This document shows, piece after piece, positions 27,938 through 36,331 of a stretch of 64,000 nucleotides of DNA. Made by a program: the position numbers and the translations under genes. This DNA comes from Nostoc sphaeroides (GTDB lineage Bacteria; Cyanobacteriota; Cyanobacteriia; Cyanobacteriales; Nostocaceae), in the NCBI RefSeq assembly GCF_003443655.1, contig NZ_CP031941.1, positions 3,842,501-3,906,500 of the forward strand, read 5' to 3'. The notes below the pieces were generated by a model. It saw nothing but the letters and a program-made list of their open reading frames with translations, did not search any database and had not been told where the DNA came from. The stretch's first letter is position 1; every line of letters begins with the position of its first letter.

Positions 27938-28597
27938 ATGCAAAGCACCCAGTTCGATAGGATTTTGCGACGAGTAGCGACGATAATATCGGTCGTGATT
28001 CTGACTTTGTGCTTAATTTATATCTCGACCGGAGTAATGCTGTCTTTTTACTATGAACCGACAGCAGGCGGAGCTTATAACTCATTGAAGATGATTAATA
28101 CACAACTACCATACGGGTGGTTGTTTTGGAGAGCGCATGATATTGCTGGTAACGCAGTAATTGCGATCGCTCTGATTCAAATTGTAGTGATGTTTTTAGG
28201 TCGGCAATTTCGCAAGAGTTGGCTGGCTGCTTGGATTAGTGGGATTTTGTTAACCTTAAGTGCGATCGGGCTGAATTGGACAGCGATGATTTTAGATTGG
28301 ACTCAGGAGGGATACTGGCGTTTTAACATTGAACTAGGAACCATAGAAGCCATTCCTTTTATTGGTGGACAACTCCGCGAGATCCTAACTGGCGGTGGAG
28401 CCATTAACACAACTACTATCGAACACCTTTACACAATTCACAGTTATCTGATTTCTGTGACGACGCTAATTCTTGCCATAGTTCATTTATCTGCTTTACT
28501 GTGGCAGGAATGGGAAATATATCAAGAAACGCCAAGACCAGAAATTGGTAATTTACAACAACCGCCAGAAGGCGAATTTATTCCTTCCCAAAGCTAA
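27938..28597 (+). CDS. Divergent cytochrome b6 N-terminal-domain protein
   Basis: 219 residues with four TM helices, colinear with cytochrome b6: LSFYYEPTAGGAYNSLKMI, then helix B RAHDIAGNAVIAIALIQIV, EGYWRFNI..IEAIPFIGG and helix D IHSYLISVTTLILAIVHLS. Compared with b6, the first His of helix B and both His of helix D (15 apart) remain, but the second His of helix B is Gln, and the Cys that binds haem cn is not at its place. So at most one b haem is normally ligated. An extra membrane electron carrier is the likely role. Strong SD AGGAGGGG precedes the ATG. Confidence 0.83.
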   Translation: MQSTQFDRILRRVATIISVVILTLCLIYISTGVMLSFYYEPTAGGAYNSLKMINTQLPYGWLFWRAHDIAGNAVIAIALIQIVVMFLGRQFRKSWLAAWISGILLTLSAIGLNWTAMILDWTQEGYWRFNIELGTIEAIPFIGGQLREILTGGGAINTTTIEHLYTIHSYLISVTTLILAIVHLSALLWQEWEIYQETPRPEIGNLQQPPEGEFIPSQS

Positions 28598-28659
28598 TAA
28601 AGAGTCAAGAGTTAGGAATTCTTCCTTCCTCTGCCTCCCCTGCTCCCTGCCCCTCTGCC

Positions 28660-30570
28660 TCATCCCCCAGGAACCTCACTAGCGGACAATTGGACGAGGG
28701 ATAGGTCTTCAACCTCTGGTAGCTTTTCTAAAGAGAGGGGAGTGGATTGAGTAGCACCAGATAAGCGTTTTAAAAGGCTAGGTCTGGGGTCATGCAACAG
28801 GTAAATAATGCGATCGCCAATTTCCCACTCTTGATTAACTGGCATTACCTGTAAACGTTCTTCTCGTTCTACCAATAACGGTATCAACACCCCAGTCCGA
28901 ATCTTTTCTTGGATGCGATCGCATTGAGTAGAAAACTCCAACTCATCTAACGTAGTTGTCCCTAACTTGACTCGCCCATCATTCAAATATTCATTCCAAG
29001 TTTTAATCCCTAAGTCTGGGATAAAAGCTTGCTCAACTTTATTACTAGCCGAAATATTCGCTTGCGGATCGCGGGGGAAAACAGCTAAAACGCGCGGCGG
29101 ACTAAACTCCTCAGCTGCTCGTTGAGCCAAAACAAAATTTACCTCGCCATTACTAGTCATAGCCAAAAAAGTACCCATAGAGCCAAGTCCCGCCTCTTCC
29201 AAAACAGCAGCATCTAGCGCACTGCTGGCAATAACTCGAAGATTTTGCGCCTCAGCTTGAACAAGATATTGGGGGTCAGTATCAATCATGACTACGTTTT
29301 CTCCCCGTTCTTGAAAGAAGCGGGCAATCAAAAGACTCAAGGGATTACAACCCACAATCACTGCCCCAGTTACGTCTTTGGAAGTTATTTGCAGCCATTT
29401 AGCAACCCAGCCAGCTGTTAGCCCTTGGCAGACAACAGTCATGATAATTGTGAGGAAAACTAAAGCTTTGATGGAATCACCGCCGTTAATGCCGCGCTGT
29501 GTCAGCGAAATCGCAAAAAAAGAAGCGACGGAGGCAGCAACAATTCCTCTAGGAGCAACCCAGCTTAAAAATACTTTTTGTCGCCAGTTTAAGTCACTGT
29601 TCCAGGTACACAACAGGATATTAATTGGGCGAACGACAAACATTAATACCAAAACGGTGAATAAACTACCCCAACCCAAAGCAAACACACTGGCAATGGA
29701 TAAATCAGCAGCTAATAAGATGAATAGCACCGAGACGCTGAGGATTGTCAGTTGACCCTTAAAGCTCCTTAATAAGCGTTCTTCTGGGACTGAGGAGTTA
29801 GCAAAAACTGCTCCTGCAACTACTGTTGTCATTACTCCCGATTCACTGCGGATCATTTGCGATAAGGTAAACAGGCTCCAAAGTATCGCCAATACCACTA
29901 AGTTTTTTAGCTCGAATGACAGAAAACTGGCGCGTTTGAAAATCAAACTCATCAGATAACCGCCAGCACCACCAATTGCCGCACCAACACCCAGGCGCAT
30001 CAGCAAACCAACGATCGCATTGATGGGGTCAGCATCACCGTTCAAAATCGTATCGAGGACAACGAAGGCGAGGATAGCCCCTACAGGGTCAATTAAAACC
30101 CCCTCCCCTTCCAAAAGTGTTGCCACTTGCCGATCTACATTAATTTGTTTCAGCAAAGGGCCAACGACGGTTGGCCCTGTCACCACGATTATGGAAGCAT
30201 AGAGAAAAGCTATGTTCCAAGGAAATTCGCCCAGCCAGTGGGCTGCCATGCTCCCACCTAGCAATGTGATCAGCGTTCCTTGAGTGACCAGCAATTGCAA
30301 GCTGACTGAAACTCTGCCTAACTCTCGTAAATCCAAGTTAAGTCCGCCTTCAAACAAAATTATTGCCGTGGCGAGGGCGACAATAACTTCTAGTCCAGTG
30401 CCTAGCGAATGGGGATGCAATAGCCCTATACCATCAGAGCCAAACAGAATGCCCAACAGCAATAATAAGACGATGCTGGGGACACGAAGGTATGCAGCTA
30501 GCACTTGGGCGCTAATGCCAGCAAAGACAGCGATCGCCATCTGTACCGTAATTTCAAAAGATGCTTCCAT
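28660..30570 (-). CDS. Na+/H+ antiporter (CPA) with C-terminal TrkA-N domain
   Basis: 636 residues. About 12 hydrophobic segments fill residues 1-400, with the CPA features LFEGGLNLDL and VVTGPTVVGPLL. Residues 405-525 form a Rossmann TrkA-N/RCK domain (VIVGCNPLSLLIARFFQERG, VVMIDTDPQ), and a TrkA-C part follows. Such proteins exchange Na+ or K+ for H+ and are gated by nucleotides or pH. Normal length. Single gene. Confidence 0.93.
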   Translation of the reverse strand: MEASFEITVQMAIAVFAGISAQVLAAYLRVPSIVLLLLLGILFGSDGIGLLHPHSLGTGLEVIVALATAIILFEGGLNLDLRELGRVSVSLQLLVTQGTLITLLGGSMAAHWLGEFPWNIAFLYASIIVVTGPTVVGPLLKQINVDRQVATLLEGEGVLIDPVGAILAFVVLDTILNGDADPINAIVGLLMRLGVGAAIGGAGGYLMSLIFKRASFLSFELKNLVVLAILWSLFTLSQMIRSESGVMTTVVAGAVFANSSVPEERLLRSFKGQLTILSVSVLFILLAADLSIASVFALGWGSLFTVLVLMFVVRPINILLCTWNSDLNWRQKVFLSWVAPRGIVAASVASFFAISLTQRGINGGDSIKALVFLTIIMTVVCQGLTAGWVAKWLQITSKDVTGAVIVGCNPLSLLIARFFQERGENVVMIDTDPQYLVQAEAQNLRVIASSALDAAVLEEAGLGSMGTFLAMTSNGEVNFVLAQRAAEEFSPPRVLAVFPRDPQANISASNKVEQAFIPDLGIKTWNEYLNDGRVKLGTTTLDELEFSTQCDRIQEKIRTGVLIPLLVEREERLQVMPVNQEWEIGDRIIYLLHDPRPSLLKRLSGATQSTPLSLEKLPEVEDLSLVQLSASEVPGG

Positions 30571-30698
30571 GTTGTAGATTTTGAGCGATTTATTTCAAAA
30601 TCTCTTGTAAAAAACCGTAGACATTAACTTTGCACGGTACAACATCATACCCTTTGTCCATTGTAGAAGTTAGGGTTTTTTCTATCTGGGCGTCCCTT

Positions 30699-30827
30699 TA
30701 AGGGAACTCCAACAAATAAATTATTCGATGTTGTGGGGTGGGCAACATGAGCGCCCAGTTCACAGCACGGGCGAGACGCCCATCCTACAAGAAATCTTGG
30801 GATATTTTATTACTTGGAAGTCCCTTA
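30699..30827. mobile_element. MITE, family 2, copy B
   Basis: 129 bp between TAAGGGAACTCCAACAAATAA and TTACTTGGAAGTCCCTTA. The core holds TTGTGGGGTGGGCAACATG and GGCGAGACGCCCATCC, as in copies C and D. No ORF. The rest of 30571-31023 has no gene. Confidence 0.72.
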
Positions 30828-31023
30828 AATCCCCAGCGCCGAACGCTGATGAACCCTGCGGCTTGTCACAAAAGCATCTACGAAATTCTTTTGCTGTCTC
30901 CATATCTTTGTATCCTCTTCAAGCTTTTGCCTCCACCCAGTTTAGCCGCCACAAACTTTTTTTGGCAAAAGCTGTTGACAAAGGCCAGGAAATTGGTTAA
31001 CTTATAAAAGGTCTGAGTCCGAT

Positions 31024-31096
31024 GCCCCCATCGTCTAGAGGCCTAGGACACCTCCCTTTCACGGAGGTAACGGGGATTCGAATTCCCCTGGGGGTA
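31024..31096 (+). tRNA. tRNA-Glu (TTC)
   Basis: A canonical 73-nt tRNA. Anticodon loop CTTTCAC gives TTC; acceptor GCCCCCA pairs with TGGGGGT (one wobble); T-loop TTCGAAT is standard. This well-formed copy, unlike the Glu copies in the array, is probably the one used for protein and for tetrapyrrole synthesis. Confidence 0.97.
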
Positions 31097-31146
31097 CTTA
31101 AAAACTATAAAAAAGCAAAAGTATTTTTTGCTAGAAATCTACGAAA

Positions 31147-31186
31147 TTAAACTATCATTCAGGAACAAACCTGAATGATAGTTTAA
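31147..31186. terminator. Bidirectional hairpin after tRNA-Glu
   Basis: Perfect 17-bp arms TTAAACTATCATTCAGG and its complement around AACAAA. It lies between convergent tRNA-Glu and the cyclase gene. Confidence 0.8.
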
Positions 31187-31199
31187 CTATACATAAGGT

Positions 31200-31793
31200 T
31201 CAATGCTTGGCTAACTCTTCTACACGTTGATGAATAGCCAGAAGATTTGACCGCAAATCTTTACTCAAGCGGTTTTCAATGATTCCCACTGGCATGGTGA
31301 GTTTAGGCCAAACTTGAATTGTGTAGCAAAGATTTGTTCCGACATACTCACCGAAAGAATAAGGCTCTAAGCACCAGCTACCAGAAAAACCTTTAAAATC
31401 TCCCTCCACCATGCGGAAGTTAATTTCTTTGGGGAAGTATTCTTCCAAATCCAAAACTACCCGCGCACTAAAGTTGAAATTCAGTAAGCGCTGTGAGCCT
31501 ACTTGCTCCAGTCTAATTCCACCATTGGGATGCTCGATTAGACGACTTTTGGCGAGGTTGGGGAGAAAGTCAGGTAAGGCTTCATAATCTGTCAGAACCT
31601 TCCAGATTTGTTCCACTGGTTGGGGAATTTGGACTTTGGCGGTGATTTGTCGCTGTCGCTCTGCTATTTTCTCAATTTTAACTTCTACCTTAGCTGCCAC
31701 GACTGCATCAACAGTCAAATCCCCTTCGAGGTAGATATCATCATTAGGAGACTGGGAATCAAGGTTCTCTGTTGCGTTCTGTTGTTTAGTCAC
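31200..31793 (-). CDS. SRPBCC (cyclase/dehydrase-like) protein
   Basis: 197 residues. Residues 45-195 form a START/SRPBCC fold: VQIPQPVEQIWKVLTDYEALPDFLPNLAKS is the typical start helix, and NRLSKDLRSNLLAIHQRVE the long C-terminal helix. It would bind a lipid or polyketide-like ligand; plant and cyanobacterial members are often membrane-lipid or quinone linked. The GTG start is 8 bp after the kinase-like gene stop, so both are one operon. Confidence 0.83.
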   Translation of the reverse strand: MTKQQNATENLDSQSPNDDIYLEGDLTVDAVVAAKVEVKIEKIAERQRQITAKVQIPQPVEQIWKVLTDYEALPDFLPNLAKSRLIEHPNGGIRLEQVGSQRLLNFNFSARVVLDLEEYFPKEINFRMVEGDFKGFSGSWCLEPYSFGEYVGTNLCYTIQVWPKLTMPVGIIENRLSKDLRSNLLAIHQRVEELAKH

Positions 31794-31801
31794 TTTCAGA
31801 A

Positions 31802-33853
31802 TTATGGTTTGCTTTCGTCAGAAAATTGGGGCAGAGTCAGGGTGAAGCAAATTTCGCTCTGTTCAGAATCCGAAATTGGCAGACTTTCAACTGCGATCGC
31901 TCCATTCAGATGCTGCACTAAAGACTTGACTAAAGCAAGTCCCAAGCCAGTCCCCGGAGTCCAGCGCCCTTTTCCGCGACGGAACTTGTCAAAGATGTAG
32001 GTCGCTTCTTCTTGAGAGATGGCACGTCCTGTATTCGTCACCTTTATGATAACTTGATCAATTTGTTGATCAACTTGGTGAGAGGCTTCAAGGCGCACCA
32101 TTGTATCATGCTGTGAGTATTTACAGGCATTTGTTAACAATTCTTGCAGGATGCGGTCAAAACTCTCCAGTTCCGTTTGCAGTTTTAGCGATTTCTCTGG
32201 TAAATCTACAGAAATATTTAATCCTTTCTCTGCGAGTTTTTTCTCGAAAGATGCTGTTATATTCTGGATTTTAGTATTTAAATCTATAGATTCTAATTGC
32301 GGGGCTTCATGAGGCGATTCTAGTTTCTGGAGTGTCAACAAGTCATTAATCAAGTTGATTTCCTTTGTACATTCCTGCTCTAAGATATCCATATATCGAG
32401 CCTGACGCTCTGGCGCGATTCCTGGCAAACGTAAGTTCCGAATTGACATCAGCATGTTTGTCAAAGGATAGCGCAAGCGATCGCTCATGTTGCTCAAAAA
32501 TTCATCTTTGAGTTCATTGAGTTTCCGCAGTTGCTCAACATACTGCCGGGTTCTTTCATGCAACTTTGCCTGGAGTTCTAGACTACTCTGTAGTTTCGCC
32601 GTCCGCTCATCTACCAAAGTTTGCACTTGGCGCAATGTCTGTGACTGAATAATGGCGTTACTTACTTGAGCACAAACCAGTTCCACAAGATTTAATTCTG
32701 CTGCTTGCCAACTGCGAGTGACAGCTTGCTGTAGCACCAAGAATCCTAAGATTTTACCTTGACTCTCTAATGGCACTAATAAGACCGCAGGCAATTGCTC
32801 TGTTGCAAATAATGCAGCAGCTGACGAAGTATCATTTTGCTCAGTGTAATTCTCAAAGATTACTGGTTTGGCAGAATCTATGAAGGCACGCTGGCATAAA
32901 CCACACTCCGAAAGCAAGAAAAACTGATCTTCTAAGGTATCTGGTTTAGTAGTGCGAGAAATTTGTATTTCCTTAGCCCATTCACCAACCACTCTAGCTT
33001 TCGCTTTCGGAATTTGTTTTTTAGCTTGAGTCCTAAATAATGGGTCTGTATATTTTAGTAATATGAGCAAACCCCGATCTGCCTGTAGAGATTCCGCAGT
33101 AGAGGCGATAACTAACTGGAGCATTTGATTAAGCTCCAAGTTGCTACGGCTCAGTAGTGTTAGTTGCTTGATCAAGCTTTGATACTGCTTGGTCTTTTGC
33201 AGAGACTGTTGTTGATGAGCAATTAGCTGGGCTTGTGCTACGCGAGAAAAAGCGATCGCGCAAGCCGATTCTACCTGTTTTAGCAGTTGTTTTTCTGATT
33301 CACTCCAATCATAGGGTTGGAATTTTATCAGACTAATCACGCCATTATTATTGCCACCAAACCGAGTGGGAATTGCCAAAACAGCTTTTATCGGTAGTGG
33401 CAAATATTTACACCCAATTACCAGACTGTTCTGAATGATAGAAATATCTTCAATAGTCAATGGTTCAGCAGCACATTGCAGCACTGGCGAGTGCATAAGC
33501 AACTGTTCCATCGAAAACATTTCTTCTTGGTGTGGTAACCCTAAATACTCATCAGCACACCAATTAGTAGTAGTTGCTTCGTCGGATGTCTCACCCGTTA
33601 CTGAAACCAAGCAGCAACAATCTACTTGAAAGACAACTCCTAGCAATTGGGCAATATCTTGCAGCATCAAGGCCGTAGCGGAGCTATTGGCAATGATTTG
33701 GTTAATCTTTTGTACCAACTTGCGGGCAGGTTCTTCCTGATGCTGCATCGATTTGACTTGGTAAGGTTGTAGTCGATCTATGTCATCTACATAATGTGGC
33801 GGCGACGATAAAGGCTTTTTCATTTTTGGCACGCCCTCAGATAATAACTCCAT
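31802..33853 (-). CDS. GAF-domain histidine-kinase-like protein lacking the H-box His
   Basis: About 683 residues from ATG 33853. Two GAF-like regions (about 35-195 and 220-400; the second with CGLCQRAFIDSAKPVIF), a coiled region, a HisKA-like helix pair (about 450-515) and a HATPase domain with N-box ELLTNACKYSQ and G-box GTGLGLALVKSL. The H-box, normally S-H-E-L-R-T-P, is SDRLRYP: the phospho-acceptor His is Asp. The altered codons coincide with a HIP1 octamer at 32477-32484. It probably cannot autophosphorylate in the usual way and may be a sensor or a pseudokinase. Operon with the SRPBCC gene. Confidence 0.87.
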   Translation of the reverse strand: MELLSEGVPKMKKPLSSPPHYVDDIDRLQPYQVKSMQHQEEPARKLVQKINQIIANSSATALMLQDIAQLLGVVFQVDCCCLVSVTGETSDEATTTNWCADEYLGLPHQEEMFSMEQLLMHSPVLQCAAEPLTIEDISIIQNSLVIGCKYLPLPIKAVLAIPTRFGGNNNGVISLIKFQPYDWSESEKQLLKQVESACAIAFSRVAQAQLIAHQQQSLQKTKQYQSLIKQLTLLSRSNLELNQMLQLVIASTAESLQADRGLLILLKYTDPLFRTQAKKQIPKAKARVVGEWAKEIQISRTTKPDTLEDQFFLLSECGLCQRAFIDSAKPVIFENYTEQNDTSSAAALFATEQLPAVLLVPLESQGKILGFLVLQQAVTRSWQAAELNLVELVCAQVSNAIIQSQTLRQVQTLVDERTAKLQSSLELQAKLHERTRQYVEQLRKLNELKDEFLSNMSDRLRYPLTNMLMSIRNLRLPGIAPERQARYMDILEQECTKEINLINDLLTLQKLESPHEAPQLESIDLNTKIQNITASFEKKLAEKGLNISVDLPEKSLKLQTELESFDRILQELLTNACKYSQHDTMVRLEASHQVDQQIDQVIIKVTNTGRAISQEEATYIFDKFRRGKGRWTPGTGLGLALVKSLVQHLNGAIAVESLPISDSEQSEICFTLTLPQFSDESKP

Positions 33854-33868
33854 TGTTTTTGCACCCAA

Positions 33869-34448
33869 CCTCTTGGCATATTTTTCACCGTTAGTTGTGT
33901 TGCTCCAGCTTTATAATTGACAATTCTTGTATGAATACTTTCTCTCACCTGTTATAGCCCTTTTCTATGGGAGATGGCCAAGTTCCCTTTATATTAAGCA
34001 AATTGCTACATAGGTACTGAGATACTTAGGATATTCTAAAATGTCCCAGCCTGATTATTTTTGGCTGCTTTATCTTCTTTATATTGAGATAATTAACTAA
34101 CTTTGACTTATAATATCCTGTCTATAAGTATACATAAACCGTAATTTCTCTGGAATTTCAGGGAAAATCCCCCAGCTATAACCGTAAAAATACTGGATCT
34201 TTTTTAAAGATTTTGTAAAATTTTGTTTTCATATTAATTTTAACATTCTTAACAATAAGTTTTATTTCTTAGATAAAATAAAGCTAAATACTGAATGCAG
34301 CCCAATTATTTAGCAAAAATAACTGAGCTGCATTGCCTGAATAAGCTGTCGCGCATTTAATTTGCACAACTAGGGCGGGCAAGATGCCCACCCCAGAAGA
34401 GATTCATTTTTTTGAGGATGCAAATTAAAAGATTTTTAGCTTATAAGA
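33869..34448. other. AT-rich gene-free stretch
   Basis: One GGGCGGGCAAGATGCCCACC unit at 34371-34395. Otherwise I see nothing. Confidence 0.5.
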
Positions 34449-34784
34449 CTATCCAGCCAAACTCTCGACACTCAGAGGAACCATATCGCCATTCCTCGTC
34501 AGACCTAACAACATCGGTTCTTGGGGTTGAATTAGTTGACCTGTGAGTACACAGCGTTCTTCTTGCTGGGCTGTGGCAGCGATGCTAGCTCGAATGTCCG
34601 TTCGGGAAAATCGAGGCTTCCATTCACCTGATTTTTGCTGGACATAATTCCAAAGAATATCTCGGATTAAAGCTTGGTATCCCTGATTGCCAGCTATTTC
34701 TTTGAGCTTATCTTTCAGTTCCCGCTCTAGGCGGATGCTGGTAACTTCCATATCGGTGGTTGGGGTGCGAGCGATCGTATGCAT
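34449..34784 (-). CDS. Ribbon-helix-helix regulator-like protein
   Basis: 111 residues from ATG 34784, with AAGGAG 8-10 bases upstream. Residues 13-50, VTSIRLERELKDKLKEIAGNQGYQALIRDILWNYV, have the layout of an RHH (CopG/Arc) DNA-binding domain: a beta strand with alternating residues, helix, turn, helix. A second part (CVLTGQLIQPQEPMLLGLTRNGDMVPLSVESL) is unusual for the family. It is divergent from the small unit at 34856, so may regulate it. Confidence 0.7.
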   Translation of the reverse strand: MHTIARTPTTDMEVTSIRLERELKDKLKEIAGNQGYQALIRDILWNYVQQKSGEWKPRFSRTDIRASIAATAQQEERCVLTGQLIQPQEPMLLGLTRNGDMVPLSVESLAG

Positions 34785-34805
34785 CACTATTTCTCCTTAA
34801 AGGTA

Positions 34806-34834
34806 TAGACAAGATAGTAATACAAGTGTAGTAT
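34806..34834 (+). promoter_or_regulatory. Promoter of the 34856 unit
   Basis: -35 TAGACA (34806-34811), 17-bp spacer, -10 TAGTAT (34829-34834). The -10 and the TGTAGTAT around it are the same as in the tRNA-array promoter at 37300. Confidence 0.55.
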
Positions 34835-34855
34835 GTTTAAAGCGATATTCAATAG

Positions 34856-35107
34856 GTGAAATTTTCTGTGAAATCCATTTACCCCATCTCTACTTCAATT
34901 TTGTGTGCCACCAATTGCCGAACCGGTTGGGAATCGGCTGCGATGGAAGTGGAGTATTTATTTATGGGCGATGGTAGCCGAAATTATGGGCAAATCACAG
35001 AAGGTAATTATGACTTTAGACATCTCAGCATTAGTGCGCTGATTGCAAAACCAGAACTAGATCAACAAAGCGGGGGGTACAGACAAAGGAATACTGTACC
35101 GATATGA
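34856..35107 (+). CDS. Possible small protein or part of a short RNA
   Basis: 83 codons from a GTG without Shine-Dalgarno. The translation (CRTGWESAAMEVEYLFMGDG) matches nothing I know. It has a promoter 22 bp upstream and a strong terminator 27 bp downstream, so a transcript of about 330 nt is likely; whether it codes is uncertain. Confidence 0.35.
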   Translation: MKFSVKSIYPISTSILCATNCRTGWESAAMEVEYLFMGDGSRNYGQITEGNYDFRHLSISALIAKPELDQQSGGYRQRNTVPI

Positions 35108-35133
35108 GACCAGAAAATTTTCCGGTCAATTCT

Positions 35134-35173
35134 AACCCCCGCTTCACCGAAAACTTGAAGCGGGGGTTTTTTT
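35134..35173 (+). terminator. Strong rho-independent terminator before the HNH gene
   Basis: CCCCCGCTTCA and TGAAGCGGGGG make an 11-bp stem, followed by seven T. A weaker hairpin (GACC...GGTC, 35108-35127) precedes it. It ends 15 bp before the HNH start, so it may end the 34856 transcript or attenuate the nuclease gene. Confidence 0.88.
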
Positions 35174-35188
35174 ATAAGGAGTTAAGCT

Positions 35189-35749
35189 GTGACGATATCT
35201 TCTCTGCGAGACGCTACACGAACAATGCGCGGCGCGAACGCAATGCAAGTGTTAGAGCAATCTGTGGTGGTGTTTTCTCAAAATTACTTGCCACTGTGTC
35301 GGATCAATATCAAGCGGGCGATTGTGCTGTTATTAACAGACAAAGCTCAACCGCTAGGTTTTACCACAGAACAAGGATGGCGAGTTCACTCACCCAATTT
35401 GGTAATTGATGTGCCAAAACACATTCGCTTAACAGTTACTTCTAATGAGCGGATGTGGAAAATTCCGCCAGTGAATCGGCGGGAAGTGTTGCGACGAGAT
35501 AATCACACTTGTCAATACTGCGGTAGCGGCAAACATCTAACGCTAGATCATGTGATGCCGCGATCAAGAGGCGGTTCTCACACTTGGGATAACGTAGTCA
35601 CAGCTTGTGAGAAATGTAACTCCCGTAAAGGCGATCGCATCCTGTTTGAAGCTGGTATGCAACTGCGTACCAAGCCAAAAGCACCAATCCACCCCGCGAT
35701 TTCTTTCGCCGAACAGTTTTGGATCGATATGCAAGGAAGCCTGGAATAA
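35189..35749 (+). CDS. HNH endonuclease
   Basis: 186 residues from GTG 35189 with AAGGAG 8 bases before. The HNH domain is at about 100-165: CQYCGSGKHLTLDHVMPRSR, GGSHTWDNVVTACEKCN, with CxxC pairs and catalytic His in LDHV. The first 18 residues (SSLRDATRTMRGANA) are encoded by a copy of the CTCTGCGAGACGCTACACGA palindromic repeat; the conserved part starts at MQVLEQSVVVFSQNYLP. Cyanobacterial genomes hold many such small HNH genes of unknown role. Confidence 0.9.
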   Translation: MTISSLRDATRTMRGANAMQVLEQSVVVFSQNYLPLCRINIKRAIVLLLTDKAQPLGFTTEQGWRVHSPNLVIDVPKHIRLTVTSNERMWKIPPVNRREVLRRDNHTCQYCGSGKHLTLDHVMPRSRGGSHTWDNVVTACEKCNSRKGDRILFEAGMQLRTKPKAPIHPAISFAEQFWIDMQGSLE

Positions 35750-35765
35750 CAGGAGAGCATAAGGA

Positions 35766-36155
35766 ATGCTGAAATTAACTTACACTGAAAGCAGTTTTTA
35801 TTTGGAATGTCTCACTCTGTCGCTAGAAGAATGGGTAGCGCAGCGAGTGATTTTAGCCTTGCGAGTTGGGCAAAGTTTATGCATTGAACCCAGTACCGCT
35901 TCCTTTTTGCTTCCTGTTGATTTGCCAGGAGTAGAAGTGCTTAAGGCTGAGGTAAAAAGGGATGACGGAGAAATTATTGCCCTCTCTGCCTGCGATGCCG
36001 AATATATGGAAGTCACCCTGCGGGGTTCTTGGCTATTAGATAGTTCTAAGGATGCGGTAGGTGTGTTTTTCACCACCATGAGCGATCGCGCTGAGTTCTT
36101 TTTGCACAAACTCTGGCAAGAGTCTCAAGCTTGTGCTTCTGTCATGAGCGAATAA
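35766..36155 (+). CDS. Conserved-looking protein after HNH, unknown
   Basis: 129 residues, 16 bp after the HNH stop with GGAGAG before the ATG, so co-transcribed. Soluble alpha/beta-like, for example SFYLECLTLSLEEWVAQRVILALRVGQ. Family not recognised. Confidence 0.75.
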   Translation: MLKLTYTESSFYLECLTLSLEEWVAQRVILALRVGQSLCIEPSTASFLLPVDLPGVEVLKAEVKRDDGEIIALSACDAEYMEVTLRGSWLLDSSKDAVGVFFTTMSDRAEFFLHKLWQESQACASVMSE

Positions 36156-36331
36156 ACGAAATAGTAGGGTAACTCAATTTTGGATTTTGGATTTTAGATT
36201 TGTTCTCGCGTTGAAATTTGGGGGTAACTCTTGGAGACACTGCCAGAATAGACCTTTTTGGATTTTGGGCTATTTAATCCAAAATCCAAAATTTAAAATC
36301 TAAAATTCGGGGAGAAATAATTACTCCCCAT

